Shown piece by piece: positions 8,522-17,987 of a stretch of DNA of 64,000 bases (position 1 is its first letter; each line of letters starts with the position of its first letter). The DNA comes from Campylobacter sp. 2014D-0216 (GTDB lineage Bacteria; Campylobacterota; Campylobacteria; Campylobacterales; Campylobacteraceae): NCBI RefSeq assembly GCF_014931215.1, contig NZ_CP063089.1, forward strand, positions 1,545,501 to 1,609,500, given 5' to 3'. The position numbers and the translations under genes are program-made. Below the pieces are notes generated by a model. The model saw only the letters and a list, made by a program, of their open reading frames with translations, was not told the DNA's origin and did no database searches.

Positions 8522-10389
8522 GCTAAAAGCTCTTCTTTTTGTTCTTTGGAAATTTTTTCAATATAAAGACTTTGTGAAGGGAATGCAAAGCTTAGTTTGT
8601 TTCTTTCTATAATTTTCATCAACTCAAGTAAAATACTTTGTCTTGCCTCTCTAAAACCACCTGCATCTACTGCTTTAGTGTAAAAATACACTTCTATATC
8701 AATAGAACTTGCACTAAATCCACTTACTGCAACATAGGTGTTATTTTTATACCCTTCTAGATCATTTACTGATACTAAGTTTTGTCTATATTTTGCACGT
8801 GTGCCACCATGATTTAAAGCGCTATCATCTACTTGCGCAATCAAAGGACTTGTTGCTAGTAAATACCTTATGTCTTCTACACATTGCTCAAGTTGCTCAG
8901 GTGTTGCATCATAGGTTACACCAATAAACAACTTCACATGACGTCCAATTTTTCTTTTGCTCCAATTTTTGATATTTGTTCCCATGATGGTTGAATTCGG
9001 TAAAAACACCAATGAATTATCAAAAGTTCTAATAGTAGTTTTTCTAAGTCCAATCTCAACGATAGTTCCTTCTATACCTGAAATTTCCACCCAATCGCCT
9101 TGATTAAAACTATTATCAAAAAGTAAAAGCACAGAAGCAAAGAAATTTGCTATGATGTCTTTAGCTGCCAACGCCACAGCCAAACCACCTATACCCAAAG
9201 AAGCAATCAAAGCAGAAATATTAAAACCTAAATGCGATAAAACAAACAAAGCAGCAATAACTATAATAATAAAATATAAAATTTTAATAATCAAATTTAC
9301 CACTTCACGCTTACCACTTTTTTCAGCAAGCTTTGCAACAATCACCATACCATAACTATCAAAAATATTAATCACAAGCCAAGCAGTAAGTATGGTATAT
9401 ATAATAGACAAGATATTGCCAATTCTTATATCCACAGGTGCTGGATAGTAAAAAATAGTAAAACAAATTCCCACTGCATATGCAAATAAAAACCAACCTA
9501 CAGGCCCTCGAAGTTTTTCAAGAAAATGTGTTTTTATTTCTAAATTTTCTGACTTTTTACCAAATAAATGGATCAAGATAAAATATAAAATTTTCGCAAG
9601 ATAAAATTTCAACGAATAAAAGAAAATAATCACTGCGATAGAAATAACAATCTTACCAACATTTACTCTAGTTACAGTAGTTTTTTCATTGATATAATTA
9701 ATCGCATTTTGCAAACCCAAACCTGTAAATAAAAAATTAGTTTCGAGCAAACTTGCATTATTTCTTAAATACGCCAAAATTTCATTGTAAGATTTAATGG
9801 TGTTTCTAAGCTCATTTTCATTATTTTCTAAAGTTCTAAGTTGAATAATATCATTGATATTTTCTTTATCTAAAGTAAAATTAAACACCATATCTTCTTT
9901 TAGTGAATCAATGCTTTTATCGATGATATTTTTAATCTCTTGACTTTGCGCACCTTGTATGAATACTTTCTCAAGTTCAAAAATACAAAGATAAAAATGC
10001 TCCGCAGAAGTTAAACTCAATAGCTTGATTTTGCTATCAACATACTCATAGTATTTTTTACGAGCTTGAGCATTTTCTACGCTTTTTTGAAGCTTGCTTT
10101 TTGTCTTTAAAAATTCCTTCGCCTCTTCATCATCGATTTTTTGTGAAACTATTTTCAAAGGCAAAGTAGTTAAAATAGCATTTTTTTGTCTTTCTATCTC
10201 TTTAATATTGCCTTGAAATTCACTACTATTGGTGTCACTATTTTTAAAACTCTCCAAAAGCAAATTAAGATCAATGTAATTTTGCACCAAAGCAAAAATA
10301 CTATCTTTATTTTCTAAAGGGTTTTTTTCTTGTGCATATAAAGTATTAAAAAATAAAACCAACAAAACAATGGAAAATATTTTTTTCAT
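8518..10389 (-). CDS. MscS-family mechanosensitive channel
   Basis: Inner-membrane channel of the MscS family, expected to open on hypo-osmotic shock. N-terminal signal peptide (to about residue 19), then a helical, charged periplasmic region (about 20-225) that may be coiled coil, then several membrane segments (about 240-410). The last of these carries the pore-type sequence GIGGLAVALAAKDIIANFFAS, followed by the beta domain (DNSFNQGDWVEI...GTIVEIGLR) and the cytoplasmic C-terminal domain. At 623 residues it is longer than MscS and nearer to the extended MscS homologues. Its ATG overlaps the stop of canB by 4 bp, so the two are co-transcribed; the same neighbours occur in C. jejuni (Cj0237/Cj0238). 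Confidence 0.9.
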   Translation of the reverse strand: MKKIFSIVLLVLFFNTLYAQEKNPLENKDSIFALVQNYIDLNLLLESFKNSDTNSSEFQGNIKEIERQKNAILTTLPLKIVSQKIDDEEAKEFLKTKSKLQKSVENAQARKKYYEYVDSKIKLLSLTSAEHFYLCIFELEKVFIQGAQSQEIKNIIDKSIDSLKEDMVFNFTLDKENINDIIQLRTLENNENELRNTIKSYNEILAYLRNNASLLETNFLFTGLGLQNAINYINEKTTVTRVNVGKIVISIAVIIFFYSLKFYLAKILYFILIHLFGKKSENLEIKTHFLEKLRGPVGWFLFAYAVGICFTIFYYPAPVDIRIGNILSIIYTILTAWLVINIFDSYGMVIVAKLAEKSGKREVVNLIIKILYFIIIVIAALFVLSHLGFNISALIASLGIGGLAVALAAKDIIANFFASVLLLFDNSFNQGDWVEISGIEGTIVEIGLRKTTIRTFDNSLVFLPNSTIMGTNIKNWSKRKIGRHVKLFIGVTYDATPEQLEQCVEDIRYLLATSPLIAQVDDSALNHGGTRAKYRQNLVSVNDLEGYKNNTYVAVSGFSASSIDIEVYFYTKAVDAGGFREARQSILLELMKIIERNKLSFAFPSQSLYIEKISKEQKEELLA

Positions 10390-11024
10390 GCTTTTTTTAT
10401 CCTTTCTTGAATTAAAACAAAATTTTCGAAATTAAAGTCATATTCGTAAATTTCGCCTGTTTCTATGATGTAATACCAAGCGTGGAGTTCGATTTCTTTT
10501 TTATTTAAAGCTTCTTCCACGCCCGGATAAGTTAACAAATTTTGCAAAGAATTGACCAAATTCATTTTTTCAGTCATCCACGCTCGCATAGCAATATCTT
10601 CACCCGCTATTTTTAAAACCTTATGCTTTATAGGCTCAAGCAAAGTAAGCCATTTTTTTACATTAGGCATTGTTTTTAAATCACCCTCGCTTGCGTATAA
10701 AGCTGCACACCCCCCACAGTTGCTATGTCCACATACGATGATATTTTTAATATGTAAAGAATTAAAAGCATACTCAATAGCAGAAGTTGTTGCTAAAAAA
10801 TCATCTCCTACTCTATATGGTGGAACGATATTGCCTATATTTCTTACAACAAAAAGCTCACCTGGACCTGTATTGGTGATTAAATTAGGTATAACCCTAG
10901 AATCTGCACAACCTATAAAAAGAGTGTGCGGATTTTGCTTGTTTTTCAAACTTTCAAAAAGTTCTGCATGCTCTTTAAAATCCTCTTGCATGAATTTCAA
11001 AGCACCTTCGATCAAGTCTTTCAA
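10386..11024 (-). CDS. canB: Beta-class carbonic anhydrase
   Basis: Cytoplasmic zinc enzyme interconverting CO2 and bicarbonate; in C. jejuni CanB is needed for growth in low CO2. All beta-class landmarks are present: zinc ligands Cys39, His100 and Cys103, and the Asp41-Arg43 dyad in the CADSR motif. 212 residues, normal length. The start is TTG, with AAGGAC 8 nt upstream; no in-frame ATG precedes the conserved N-terminus. First gene of the canB-mscS operon, divergent from the BI-1 family gene. The same window also encodes an alpha-class homologue with altered active site. Confidence 0.94.
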   Translation of the reverse strand: MKDLIEGALKFMQEDFKEHAELFESLKNKQNPHTLFIGCADSRVIPNLITNTGPGELFVVRNIGNIVPPYRVGDDFLATTSAIEYAFNSLHIKNIIVCGHSNCGGCAALYASEGDLKTMPNVKKWLTLLEPIKHKVLKIAGEDIAMRAWMTEKMNLVNSLQNLLTYPGVEEALNKKEIELHAWYYIIETGEIYEYDFNFENFVLIQERIKKA

Positions 11025-11183
11025 GAAAAAGTCCTTTTTTGATTTTAATAAAACATTATACTAAATTATTTTTACTTAAAATAAATCCACAAATTTATTT
11101 TTTATTTTATTTTTATGCACTTTTAATCTTTCGTTTATCTTTTTTTTGTAAATTTTAGTTTTAAAAATTATTGGAGGATTTTA

Positions 11184-11885
11184 ATGAGTCTTTATGATAG
11201 AGATTATTCTAACTCTAAAACTCAAGAATTTGAAGGTTATGCTAGAAGTGATTTAAGCATTTTTATAAAACAAACTTATCAGCTTTTTGCTGCTTCACTC
11301 TTAGCTGCAACAGCCGGTGCTTATATAGGAATTTTTGCTCTAGCGCATTTGTTTGCACAATCTCAAGCAACTTTTTGGATTTTATTCATTGTAGAAATTG
11401 GATTGTTATTTGCGCTACAATGGAAAAAAAGAGAAGCTCCGCTTAATTTGGTTTTACTTTTTGCTTTTACTTTTGTTTCAGGTCTTACTTTAACACCGCT
11501 TTTATATTCAGTTTTAGCCCTACCTGCTGGAGCTAGCATTATTGCACAAGCTTTTGCTTTAACTACAGTAGCTTTTGGTGCTTTAAGTATATTTGCTATG
11601 AATACAAAAAAAGACTTCACCATGATGGGAAAAATGCTTTTTGTAGCTCTAATCGTTATTGTAGTGGCTTCTTTAATTAACATCTTTTTCCAAAGCTCGC
11701 TTTTAAGTTTAGCGATTTCTGGTATAGGTGCGATTTTGTTTTCTTTTTACATTCTTTATGATACTCAAAACATCATTAGAGGAAACTACGAAACACCAAT
11801 CGAAGGTGCTGTTGCGCTTTATCTAGATTTTATCAACCTTTTCATTTCTCTTCTTAATATTTTAAGAAGCTTTAACAGTAGATAA
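11184..11885 (+). CDS. BAX inhibitor-1 / YccA family membrane protein
   Basis: 233-residue inner-membrane protein of the BI-1 (TMBIM, YccA/YbhL) family with seven predicted membrane segments. Family landmarks include the cytosolic N-terminus, the SGLTLTPLLYS-like loop and the YDTQNIIRG motif before the last helices. Bacterial homologues have been linked to calcium/proton leak and to FtsH regulation, but the role in Campylobacter is not known to me. Ribosome site TTGGAGG 7 nt before the ATG. Followed by a strong hairpin terminator, so it is probably transcribed alone although it lies in front of secG. Confidence 0.88.
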   Translation: MSLYDRDYSNSKTQEFEGYARSDLSIFIKQTYQLFAASLLAATAGAYIGIFALAHLFAQSQATFWILFIVEIGLLFALQWKKREAPLNLVLLFAFTFVSGLTLTPLLYSVLALPAGASIIAQAFALTTVAFGALSIFAMNTKKDFTMMGKMLFVALIVIVVASLINIFFQSSLLSLAISGIGAILFSFYILYDTQNIIRGNYETPIEGAVALYLDFINLFISLLNILRSFNSR

Positions 11886-11887
11886 TT

Positions 11888-11912
11888 TTTTGCGAGATTT
11901 TCTCTCGCAAAA
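11888..11912 (+). terminator. Rho-independent terminator after the BI-1 family gene
   Basis: Ten-base perfect stem TTTTGCGAGA / TCTCGCAAAA with a 5-base loop, 2 bp after the stop codon, followed by TTTCTTT. Classical intrinsic terminator separating this gene from secG. Confidence 0.85.
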
Positions 11913-11987
11913 TTTCTTTACCTCTTTCAAGTTTTTATCAAACTTTTTAAGTTAAAATACTCATTTTATTTTCAATAAGGAAAATTC

Positions 11988-12332
11988 ATGACTACTCTTT
12001 TAATTATTTTACAATTTGCAATAGTTGTAATCATTTGTATCGCTGTTTTATTACAAAAAAGTTCAAGTATAGGACTTGGAGCATATAGCGGAAGCAATGA
12101 AAGCTTATTTGGCGCAAAAGGTCCTGCTGGGTTTTTAGCAAAATTTACTTTTGTAATGGGTATTTTACTAATCGCCAACACAGTTGCTTTAAGCTATATG
12201 TATAATAACACTAATTCTAATTCATTAGCTGAAAAAGCTGAACAAATTTTACCAAAAGCACCTGAAGCAAATACCACTAACATTCCAGTGGCACCAAGTG
12301 CACCAACAAGCGAAACCAACACTAGCAAATAA
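11988..12332 (+). CDS. secG: Preprotein translocase subunit SecG
   Basis: Small inner-membrane component of the SecYEG export channel. Two membrane segments (about residues 3-22 and 50-70) flank the conserved loop with the GLGAYSG and [13 protein letters not shown] motifs. The C-terminal third is a low-complexity Ala/Pro/Thr/Asn tail. 114 residues, typical for epsilonproteobacteria. Ribosome site AAGGAAAA before the ATG. Followed 11 bp later by frr in the same direction, as in C. jejuni. Confidence 0.93.
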   Translation: MTTLLIILQFAIVVIICIAVLLQKSSSIGLGAYSGSNESLFGAKGPAGFLAKFTFVMGILLIANTVALSYMYNNTNSNSLAEKAEQILPKAPEANTTNIPVAPSAPTSETNTSK

Positions 12333-12343
12333 AAGGACAAACT

Positions 12344-12901
12344 ATGCTCAATGAAATTTATGCTAAACAAAAACAACAATCAGATAAAAGTCTAGAGGCC
12401 TTGAAAAAAGATTTTACCACCATAAGAACAGGCAAAGTAAACATTAACATACTAGATCATATCCATGTAGATTACTACGGTAGCGCAACTCCACTTAATC
12501 AAGTTGCAACTGTTCTAGCCACTGATGCTTCAACCATTAGCATTACTCCTTGGGAAAAATCTATGCTTAAAGCCATAGAAAGCGCAATAGCTGCGGCTAA
12601 TATCGGAGTAAATCCAAACAACGATGGCGAAAGTGTGAAATTATTCTTCCCTCCTATGACAAGAGAACAAAGAGAAGAAAATGCAAAAAACGCTAAAGCT
12701 ATGGGAGAAAAAGCTAAAGTAGCGATTAGAAACATTAGAAAAGATGCAAATGATGCGGTTAAAAAATTAGAAAAAGACAAAGCAATTTCTGAAGATGAAG
12801 CAAAAAAAGCTTACGATGAAGTTCAAAAACAAACCGACAACTACACTGCTAAAGTAGATGAACTAGTAAAAAATAAAGAAGTAGAACTTTTAAAGGTTTG
12901 A
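12344..12901 (+). CDS. frr: Ribosome recycling factor
   Basis: Cytosolic factor that splits post-termination ribosomes together with EF-G. 185 residues, the full family length. Conserved features: the RTGK motif near residue 29, the central PLNQVA...I.PW beta region and the long C-terminal helices with [10 protein letters not shown] and [12 protein letters not shown]. Ribosome site AAAGGAC just upstream. Its stop lies 2 bp before the pyrE start. Confidence 0.97.
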   Translation: MLNEIYAKQKQQSDKSLEALKKDFTTIRTGKVNINILDHIHVDYYGSATPLNQVATVLATDASTISITPWEKSMLKAIESAIAAANIGVNPNNDGESVKLFFPPMTREQREENAKNAKAMGEKAKVAIRNIRKDANDAVKKLEKDKAISEDEAKKAYDEVQKQTDNYTAKVDELVKNKEVELLKV

Positions 12902-12903
12902 TA

Positions 12904-13512
12904 ATGAATTTAGAACAAATTTACAAAGATTGCGGGGCGTATTTACAAGGACATTTTTTGCTTAGCTCGGGCAAGCATTCTGAGTTTTATCTTCAAAGTG
13001 CTAAAGTCTTAGAAAATCCAAAACTTGCAGGTGAGCTTTGCGATGAGCTTGCAAAAATAATTGCAAGTTTTAATATCAACTTTGATAGCATATGTTCTCC
13101 TGCTTTGGGTGGAATTTTAGCAGGATATGAGCTTGCTAGGGCTTGCAACAAGCGCTTTATCTTTACTGAACGCGTAGAAGGAGTGATGAGTCTTAGACGC
13201 GGTTTTGAAGTAAAAAAGGGTGAAAAATTCATTGTTTGTGAAGACATCATCACAACAGGTGGATCTGCACTTGAAAGTGCAAAAATTATTGAAAGTTTAG
13301 GTGGAGAGGTAGTAGGTTTTGCAGCTTTAGCAAACCGTGGTTTTTGTGCGGTAAAAAATTTAAACAATCCAAGAAAAGAAAATGCAAAATTACCTGAAAA
13401 TTTACCATTATTTGCATTAGGAAATTTCGAATTTGATATCTATGAAGCAAATGCTTGTCCACTTTGCGAAAAAGGCACTCAAGCTATCAAACCTGGTAGT
13501 CGTGGAAACTAA
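12904..13512 (+). CDS. pyrE: Orotate phosphoribosyltransferase
   Basis: Pyrimidine biosynthesis: joins orotate and PRPP to give OMP. The PRPP-binding signature [12 protein letters not shown] lies at about residues 113-124 and the flexible catalytic loop [11 protein letters not shown] at about 97-107. 202 residues; the C-terminal CPLC...[12 protein letters not shown] ending is characteristic of this subgroup. I chose the ATG that begins MNLEQIYK, with the ribosome site (TTTAAAGG) inside the end of frr, rather than the TTG two codons earlier. Confidence 0.95.
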   Translation: MNLEQIYKDCGAYLQGHFLLSSGKHSEFYLQSAKVLENPKLAGELCDELAKIIASFNINFDSICSPALGGILAGYELARACNKRFIFTERVEGVMSLRRGFEVKKGEKFIVCEDIITTGGSALESAKIIESLGGEVVGFAALANRGFCAVKNLNNPRKENAKLPENLPLFALGNFEFDIYEANACPLCEKGTQAIKPGSRGN

Positions 13513-13928
13513 TGAAAGCTAAAGCAAAAATAGCCACTCGTTGGCTTAGATTTAAAGCCTTTTTAATTGATCTATTTTTGCTTTATGTGCCTATTTTGTA
13601 CTTATTTTATTTTACTCTTGGCTCTAAAGAAGCCTTTTTAAATAATCAATTTATAATTTTTTTATGTTCTTTGATTTTTGGTATCTTACAAGCTTTATTT
13701 TTAACCAAAAAAGCTCAAAGCCCCGGTCTTAAAGCTTATGATTTATACTTAGTGGATCTTAAAAATGGCCACAAGCTTAATTTTTTTAGAATACTCTTGC
13801 GTTATATTTTTTTTGTTGTAAGCTTTGGCTTTTTGATTGGCTTTTTGGTAAGTTTTTTAAGAAAAGATAGCTTAGCTTTACATGATATTTTAAGTCAAAG
13901 TGCGATTGTTACAAAGGTAGAAAAATGA
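13512..13928 (+). CDS. RDD family membrane protein
   Basis: 138-residue inner-membrane protein of the RDD family: membrane segments at about residues 17-35, 45-63 and 95-120, an Arg in the first helix region (RWLRFKAFLIDLF) and the conserved SPGLKAYDLYLVDLKNG motif between helices. The family's molecular role is unsettled (some members are Na+/H+ antiporters). Its ATG overlaps the pyrE stop (TAATG) and its own stop overlaps nrdB by 4 bp, so it is an inner member of the secG-frr-pyrE-nrdB transcript. Confidence 0.85.
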   Translation: MKAKAKIATRWLRFKAFLIDLFLLYVPILYLFYFTLGSKEAFLNNQFIIFLCSLIFGILQALFLTKKAQSPGLKAYDLYLVDLKNGHKLNFFRILLRYIFFVVSFGFLIGFLVSFLRKDSLALHDILSQSAIVTKVEK

Positions 13929-14947
13929 ATAGAAAAAGAATTTATAATCCAAAATCAAACGAAACTCTAAATGATAGAAAAGTTTTTAACGGCAATCCTC
14001 ATGGTATTTTAAATTTTACTAAGGCAAAATACACTTGGGCTTTAAAACTTTGGGATTTAATGGAAGCTAATACTTGGTTTCCTAAAGAAGTAGATACAAC
14101 CAAAGATGCATTGGATTATCGCTGTAATCTCACAAGTGCTGAAAAAAGAATGTATGATTTAGTTTGGTCTCAACTCATCTCAATGGATAGCTTTCAAACC
14201 AACAATCTTGCTGATAATATCAACCCATATATCACAGCACCTGAAATTAATGCAGTTTTAGCAAGACAAGCTTATGAAGAGGCAAATCACTCTAAGTCTT
14301 ATGCTGTTATGGTAGAGGCTATTTGCGAAAACACAGATTTAATCTATGAGATGGAAAAGCACGATGAAACTTTAAGAGAAAAGAACGATTTTATTTCGAG
14401 TATCTATGAAGAATTGGCTGGAGAAGTAGATGATAACAAGCTCTTGCTCGCCATGGTGGCAAATCAAATTCTAGAAGGGGTGTATTTTTATAGTGGTTTT
14501 ACTGCTATTTATGCCCTTGCGCGCGCAGGAAAGATGCTGGGTTCAGCGCAAATGATTCGTTTTATACAAAGAGATGAGATCACACATTTGCTTTTATTCC
14601 AAAATATGATCAACTCGGTTCGTAAAGAAAGACCTGATTTGTTTAACGATACCAATGTAAACAAAATCTATGATATGTTTAAAAAAGCAGGTGAACTTGA
14701 AATCAAATGGGGTAAATACATCACTCAAAATCAAATCATGGGCTTTACAGATGATATTATAGAAGAGTACATTCACTATCTTGTTGATCAAAGGCTTACT
14801 GCTATTAATTTAGACAAAATTTACAATGCTAAACACCCGATTAAATGGGTTGATGATTTTTCTAAATTTAACGATCAAAAAAGTAATTTCTTTGAAAGTA
14901 AGGTTACAAACTACTCCAAAGGAAGCTTGAGTTTTGATGACTTCTAA
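13925..14947 (+). CDS. nrdB: Ribonucleoside-diphosphate reductase, beta subunit (class Ia)
   Basis: Oxygen-dependent radical subunit supplying deoxyribonucleotides together with NrdA, which is not in this window. The di-iron and radical residues are visible in YEEANHSKSY: Glu119, His122 and the predicted radical Tyr126. Further iron ligands lie in DLVWSQLISMDSF (first Asp, about 78), in the EELAGEV helix and in RDEITHLL. 340 residues, normal length; the C-terminal SLSFDDF tail is the segment that docks on the alpha subunit. Last gene of the overlapping cluster; translation probably coupled to the RDD gene. Confidence 0.95.
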   Translation: MNRKRIYNPKSNETLNDRKVFNGNPHGILNFTKAKYTWALKLWDLMEANTWFPKEVDTTKDALDYRCNLTSAEKRMYDLVWSQLISMDSFQTNNLADNINPYITAPEINAVLARQAYEEANHSKSYAVMVEAICENTDLIYEMEKHDETLREKNDFISSIYEELAGEVDDNKLLLAMVANQILEGVYFYSGFTAIYALARAGKMLGSAQMIRFIQRDEITHLLLFQNMINSVRKERPDLFNDTNVNKIYDMFKKAGELEIKWGKYITQNQIMGFTDDIIEEYIHYLVDQRLTAINLDKIYNAKHPIKWVDDFSKFNDQKSNFFESKVTNYSKGSLSFDDF

Positions 14948-15033
14948 GTCACAAAACTTCTCTTGTTGTATATTTTTATTAAATAATTTCTCTACTTTTA
15001 TTTAATATTTTTTATTCATTTAATATTTTTTTG

Positions 15034-15039
15034 TATAAT
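15034..15039 (+). promoter_or_regulatory. TATAAT -10 box for dba-dsbI
   Basis: A perfect TATAAT preceded by TTTG lies 33 bp before the dba start in an AT-rich 124-bp spacer, in line with the Campylobacter sigma-70 pattern of an extended -10 with periodic T tracts instead of a -35 box. C. jejuni dba-dsbI is reported to be Fur and iron regulated; I could not pick out a convincing Fur box here. Confidence 0.6.
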
Positions 15040-15071
15040 TCTTGGTTTTATTTTTTAATAAAGGGGTAATT

Positions 15072-15239
15072 ATGGAGTTTTTAGAACTTTTGTTAATCTT
15101 CATCGCCATAGTTCTCATGATAGTTAAACCTGAAAAAGAAAAACTTGCTTTTTCAATACTTATAATTTCATGGGCTATTATGGTATTTGACTATTTAGGT
15201 CGTAAATCAGGCGCAATTTTAGGCCTAATGAATCTATAA
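15072..15239 (+). CDS. dba: Dba, small membrane protein encoded upstream of DsbI
   Basis: 55-residue membrane protein with two hydrophobic segments (about residues 2-19 and 26-45) separated by a KPEKEK turn. Start chosen at the ATG behind AAGGGG, giving MEFLELLLI; a reading ten codons longer lacks a ribosome site. In C. jejuni Dba is the first gene of the dba-dsbI operon, is made in step with DsbI by translational coupling, and is needed for DsbI function in periplasmic disulfide formation. The stop is 10 bp before the dsbI ATG, and the dsbI ribosome site overlaps the dba stop, which fits such coupling here. Confidence 0.85.
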   Translation: MEFLELLLIFIAIVLMIVKPEKEKLAFSILIISWAIMVFDYLGRKSGAILGLMNL

Positions 15240-15249
15240 GGTGGCAAAC

Positions 15250-16767
15250 ATGTGTGATATTAACAAAACTAAATTCTTTTATTTTTTAATGTGCATGGCA
15301 GGCTTTTTAGTGATTTTAATGCCTGTTGGAACTGCAAATCTAATTTTTGGATATATGCTAGGGGATAGTCCTTGTACATCGTGTTGGGGGCAAAGAGAAT
15401 CTATGATTTTTATCGGTGTAGCGGCTTTATTTATCGTTCGCTATGGTATAAAAGGTAAATTTTTAGCTTTTCTTTTAATCGCAACAGCATTTGGTTTATG
15501 GCAATCATTCAACCACATAAGCTGGCACGCACATCGTGATCTTGATCAAGGTTTTGGTTTACCTATTTTTGGTTTACATACTTATTTTTGGGCTGAAGTA
15601 GTATTTTGGGCTGTAGTTTTACTACTAGGTGTTATTTTTGCATTTGCACCAAAATTTGCTTCTTTTGAAAAAGAAATGGAAGGTGCTAGCTATAGAAAAT
15701 TAACCAAATTTAATCTAGCTGCTATGGTTATTGTTGCATTTATTGTAGCTTCAAATATATTCCAAGCTTTTGTAAGTACTGGTCCTGTTCCATACAGCGG
15801 GCAAGGTGATCCTGTTCGTTTTAGCTTAAATCCAAAATACATCATTTGGTCTGACTCTGGCTGGAGCAAAAGTTGGAAAAGCTTCTCTGTACTTGGACCA
15901 CGCGATGTAAAAGATCCTGACTTTGCTTTTGCACCTGCAAGTGAAAAACTTGGTATCAAATTTGACAACAACACAAGCAATGCTCCATTTGCAAATATCA
16001 ATGGTACTTTAAAAATCACAAGCGAAACAAAAATCGATTTTCCAAAAGCAATCAATACACTTGATTACATTCATGGAGAATATGTTGCAAGTTCAAAATG
16101 GGAAGTATTTTTCTTAGATGACAACTTCAGTATTAAAACTGATTTTCTTTTAGATCCTTACTACTCAGCAACAATTAATCCTATCGTAAGTATCATTCCT
16201 TACTTAGACAACAAATACATCTTAATGGGTTCAAACAAAACTTTCTTAAGATTTGCACAAAATCCTAACGCAGATGATGCGGTACAGTATGCTCATTTTA
16301 TGAAGGGTGCGGACAAATTTGAAGGTACAGGAAAAGACCTAGGACGCGGTAGAATTGACACAGTAAGAGCTAAATTCAACCACATCTTAAGCACAACAAC
16401 AGATGGCAAATACATGTACACCGCTACAGTTCCAAACAACAAAGATGCAAAAACTTTTGTTATTTCAAAAATTTCTTTAGCGGATAGAGTTCTTTCGGCA
16501 GAATTTACTCCTAAAGCTGATTTAAAAGAAGGTAAAACCTTAGGTGATCTTTACATCACTTCAATGGCGTGCAAAGATGGCAAAATTTATGCTCTAAGCA
16601 AAAAACACAATGTAATTGCAGTAATTGACTTAGCTAAAGAAGCAATCGTAGAAGCTATTGCGTATCCAGAAAGCATTACTAATGCAAGAAGTTTATTCTT
16701 CAAAGATAACAAAATGCATATCTTATCTTATCAAGATGGAGCAAACATCCTTTATACACTTGATTAA
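15250..16767 (+). CDS. dsbI: DsbI, DsbB-like disulfide oxidoreductase with C-terminal propeller-like domain
   Basis: Inner-membrane enzyme that re-oxidises a periplasmic DsbA-type thiol oxidase using quinone. The N-terminal ~170 residues are DsbB-like with membrane helices and the redox pair CTSC (Cys42/Cys45, followed by WGQR). The remaining ~330 residues are periplasmic, beta-rich and propeller-like, a layout typical of epsilonproteobacterial DsbI. The second Cys pair of classical DsbB is not obvious. Start chosen at the ATG 6 nt after AAGGTG rather than the GTG three codons earlier that forms part of the ribosome site. Ends at a strong terminator. Confidence 0.93.
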   Translation: MCDINKTKFFYFLMCMAGFLVILMPVGTANLIFGYMLGDSPCTSCWGQRESMIFIGVAALFIVRYGIKGKFLAFLLIATAFGLWQSFNHISWHAHRDLDQGFGLPIFGLHTYFWAEVVFWAVVLLLGVIFAFAPKFASFEKEMEGASYRKLTKFNLAAMVIVAFIVASNIFQAFVSTGPVPYSGQGDPVRFSLNPKYIIWSDSGWSKSWKSFSVLGPRDVKDPDFAFAPASEKLGIKFDNNTSNAPFANINGTLKITSETKIDFPKAINTLDYIHGEYVASSKWEVFFLDDNFSIKTDFLLDPYYSATINPIVSIIPYLDNKYILMGSNKTFLRFAQNPNADDAVQYAHFMKGADKFEGTGKDLGRGRIDTVRAKFNHILSTTTDGKYMYTATVPNNKDAKTFVISKISLADRVLSAEFTPKADLKEGKTLGDLYITSMACKDGKIYALSKKHNVIAVIDLAKEAIVEAIAYPESITNARSLFFKDNKMHILSYQDGANILYTLD

Positions 16768-16792
16768 TCTTAAGGCGTTTTACGCCTTAAGA
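16768..16792 (+). terminator. Terminator after dsbI
   Basis: Perfect stem TCTTAAGGCG / CGCCTTAAGA with a 5-base loop (TTTTA) directly after the dsbI stop codon. Confidence 0.8.
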
Positions 16793-16853
16793 ATTTAAAG
16801 CTAGATAAATAAAACTTAAGATAAAATAACACTTTTTATTCAAGGAGTGCTTA

Positions 16854-17486
16854 TTGATTCATTTATTTGAGCAAAAACAATGCCAAACTATGGCAGAAGA
16901 AATTCGTAAAAACACCTTTATCAATGAAGAATTATTCGAAGCTTTTTGTTCAACTCCTAGAGAAATTTTCTCTCCCTTGAAAATGCATGCTTATAGATTA
17001 GATGCGCTTCCTTTAATGGGTAATCAATGGATAAGTTCACCTTTAACTGTAGCCAAAATGACTATGGCGCTTGATTTTAAAGATGCAGATAGCGTTTTAG
17101 AAATAGGCTGTGGCAGTGGGTATCAAGCGGCAATTTTAAGTAAGTTAATAAGAAGAGTATTTACTATAGAACGCATTGAAAAACTTGCAATAAGCGCTAT
17201 AGAAAAATTTAAAAAACTTAATTATTCTAATATTCATGTTAAATTTGATGATGGCCAAAATGGTTGGAAAAATTACGCACCTTATGATCGAATTTTACTT
17301 TCTGCTTACATAGAACATATTCCAAGTATTTTGTTTGATCAACTCGAAGATGGTGGAATTTTAGTCGCTCCTTTACTAATAGGTGAGCAACAATTCATCA
17401 CTAAATTCACAAAAAAAGAGGGAAAAATTGAAAAAGAGATCTTAGATGAATGTCTTTTTGTGCCTATTAAAGATGGTAAAGAATAG
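16854..17486 (+). CDS. pcm: Protein-L-isoaspartate O-methyltransferase
   Basis: Repairs spontaneously damaged proteins by SAM-dependent methylation of L-isoaspartyl residues. The SAM-binding motif VLEIGCGSGYQAA lies near residue 82, preceded by the family motif QWISSPLTVAKM and followed by the post-I acidic residue in FTIERIE. 210 residues, normal for the family. The start is a TTG placed about 6 nt after AAGGAG; no ATG fits. Stands alone behind the dsbI terminator and is convergent with the following acetyltransferase gene, with no bases between the two stop codons. Confidence 0.93.
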   Translation: MIHLFEQKQCQTMAEEIRKNTFINEELFEAFCSTPREIFSPLKMHAYRLDALPLMGNQWISSPLTVAKMTMALDFKDADSVLEIGCGSGYQAAILSKLIRRVFTIERIEKLAISAIEKFKKLNYSNIHVKFDDGQNGWKNYAPYDRILLSAYIEHIPSILFDQLEDGGILVAPLLIGEQQFITKFTKKEGKIEKEILDECLFVPIKDGKE

Positions 17487-17936
17487 TTAAAATTTCATTT
17501 TTAAAACAATGAAGCCATATTCATCTTTATATTCACTCTCTTGTAAAAAACCATTTTTCTGATAAAATTTATATGCCTTATAATTATCTTTATTTACTTC
17601 AACATATTTCAAATGATAATTATTTACAGCTTTAGATATTAAAGCAGTGCCTATACCTTGGTTAAAATATTTTGACCTTAAAAACAACATTTCAATTTTA
17701 TCATCCACAAATGCTAAAAATCCAATCATTTCATCTTTATCATAGCAAATCAAATAATTTAAACTAAAGAAAACTTGAGAATTTAAAAGATCATTTTTAA
17801 TCTTTTCTCTATCAAAATCAGATAAAAAATCATGGGAATGCTTCACACTATCCTCCCATATATCAATCAATTTATCCTTAATATTATCTGTAATTTTTTT
17901 AAAATATTTAATTTTAATATAATTATTTTTAAACAT
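17487..17936 (-). CDS. GNAT-family N-acetyltransferase
   Basis: 149-residue cytosolic acetyltransferase-like protein. The GNAT core is recognisable: IGFLAFVDDKIEMLFLRSKYFNQGIGTALISKAV contains the V-x3-Q/R-G-x-G/A-type acetyl-CoA loop (NQGIGT), and the C-terminal Y-KAYKFYQKNGF motif is the common motif B. It resembles the small YjaB/PhnO-like members; the substrate cannot be read from sequence. Base composition is even richer in A/T than the neighbours. Monocistronic, divergent from the alpha-carbonic-anhydrase-like gene. Confidence 0.82.
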   Translation of the reverse strand: MFKNNYIKIKYFKKITDNIKDKLIDIWEDSVKHSHDFLSDFDREKIKNDLLNSQVFFSLNYLICYDKDEMIGFLAFVDDKIEMLFLRSKYFNQGIGTALISKAVNNYHLKYVEVNKDNYKAYKFYQKNGFLQESEYKDEYGFIVLKMKF

Positions 17937-17961
17937 AAGCTTCTTATAGGATTTATTTTTT

Positions 17962-17967
17962 TATAAT
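17962..17967 (+). promoter_or_regulatory. TATAAT -10 box for the alpha-carbonic-anhydrase-like gene
   Basis: TATAAT after a T run, 20 bp upstream of the ATG, followed by AAAAGGAA as ribosome site. Spacing implies a short leader. Confidence 0.5.
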
Positions 17968-17987
17968 TATACAAAAAAAGGAATATT

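Noticed and set aside
10552..11064. 170-codon plus-strand open frame opposite canB
   Set aside because: Lies antisense to a clear carbonic anhydrase gene; no ribosome site and no family features.
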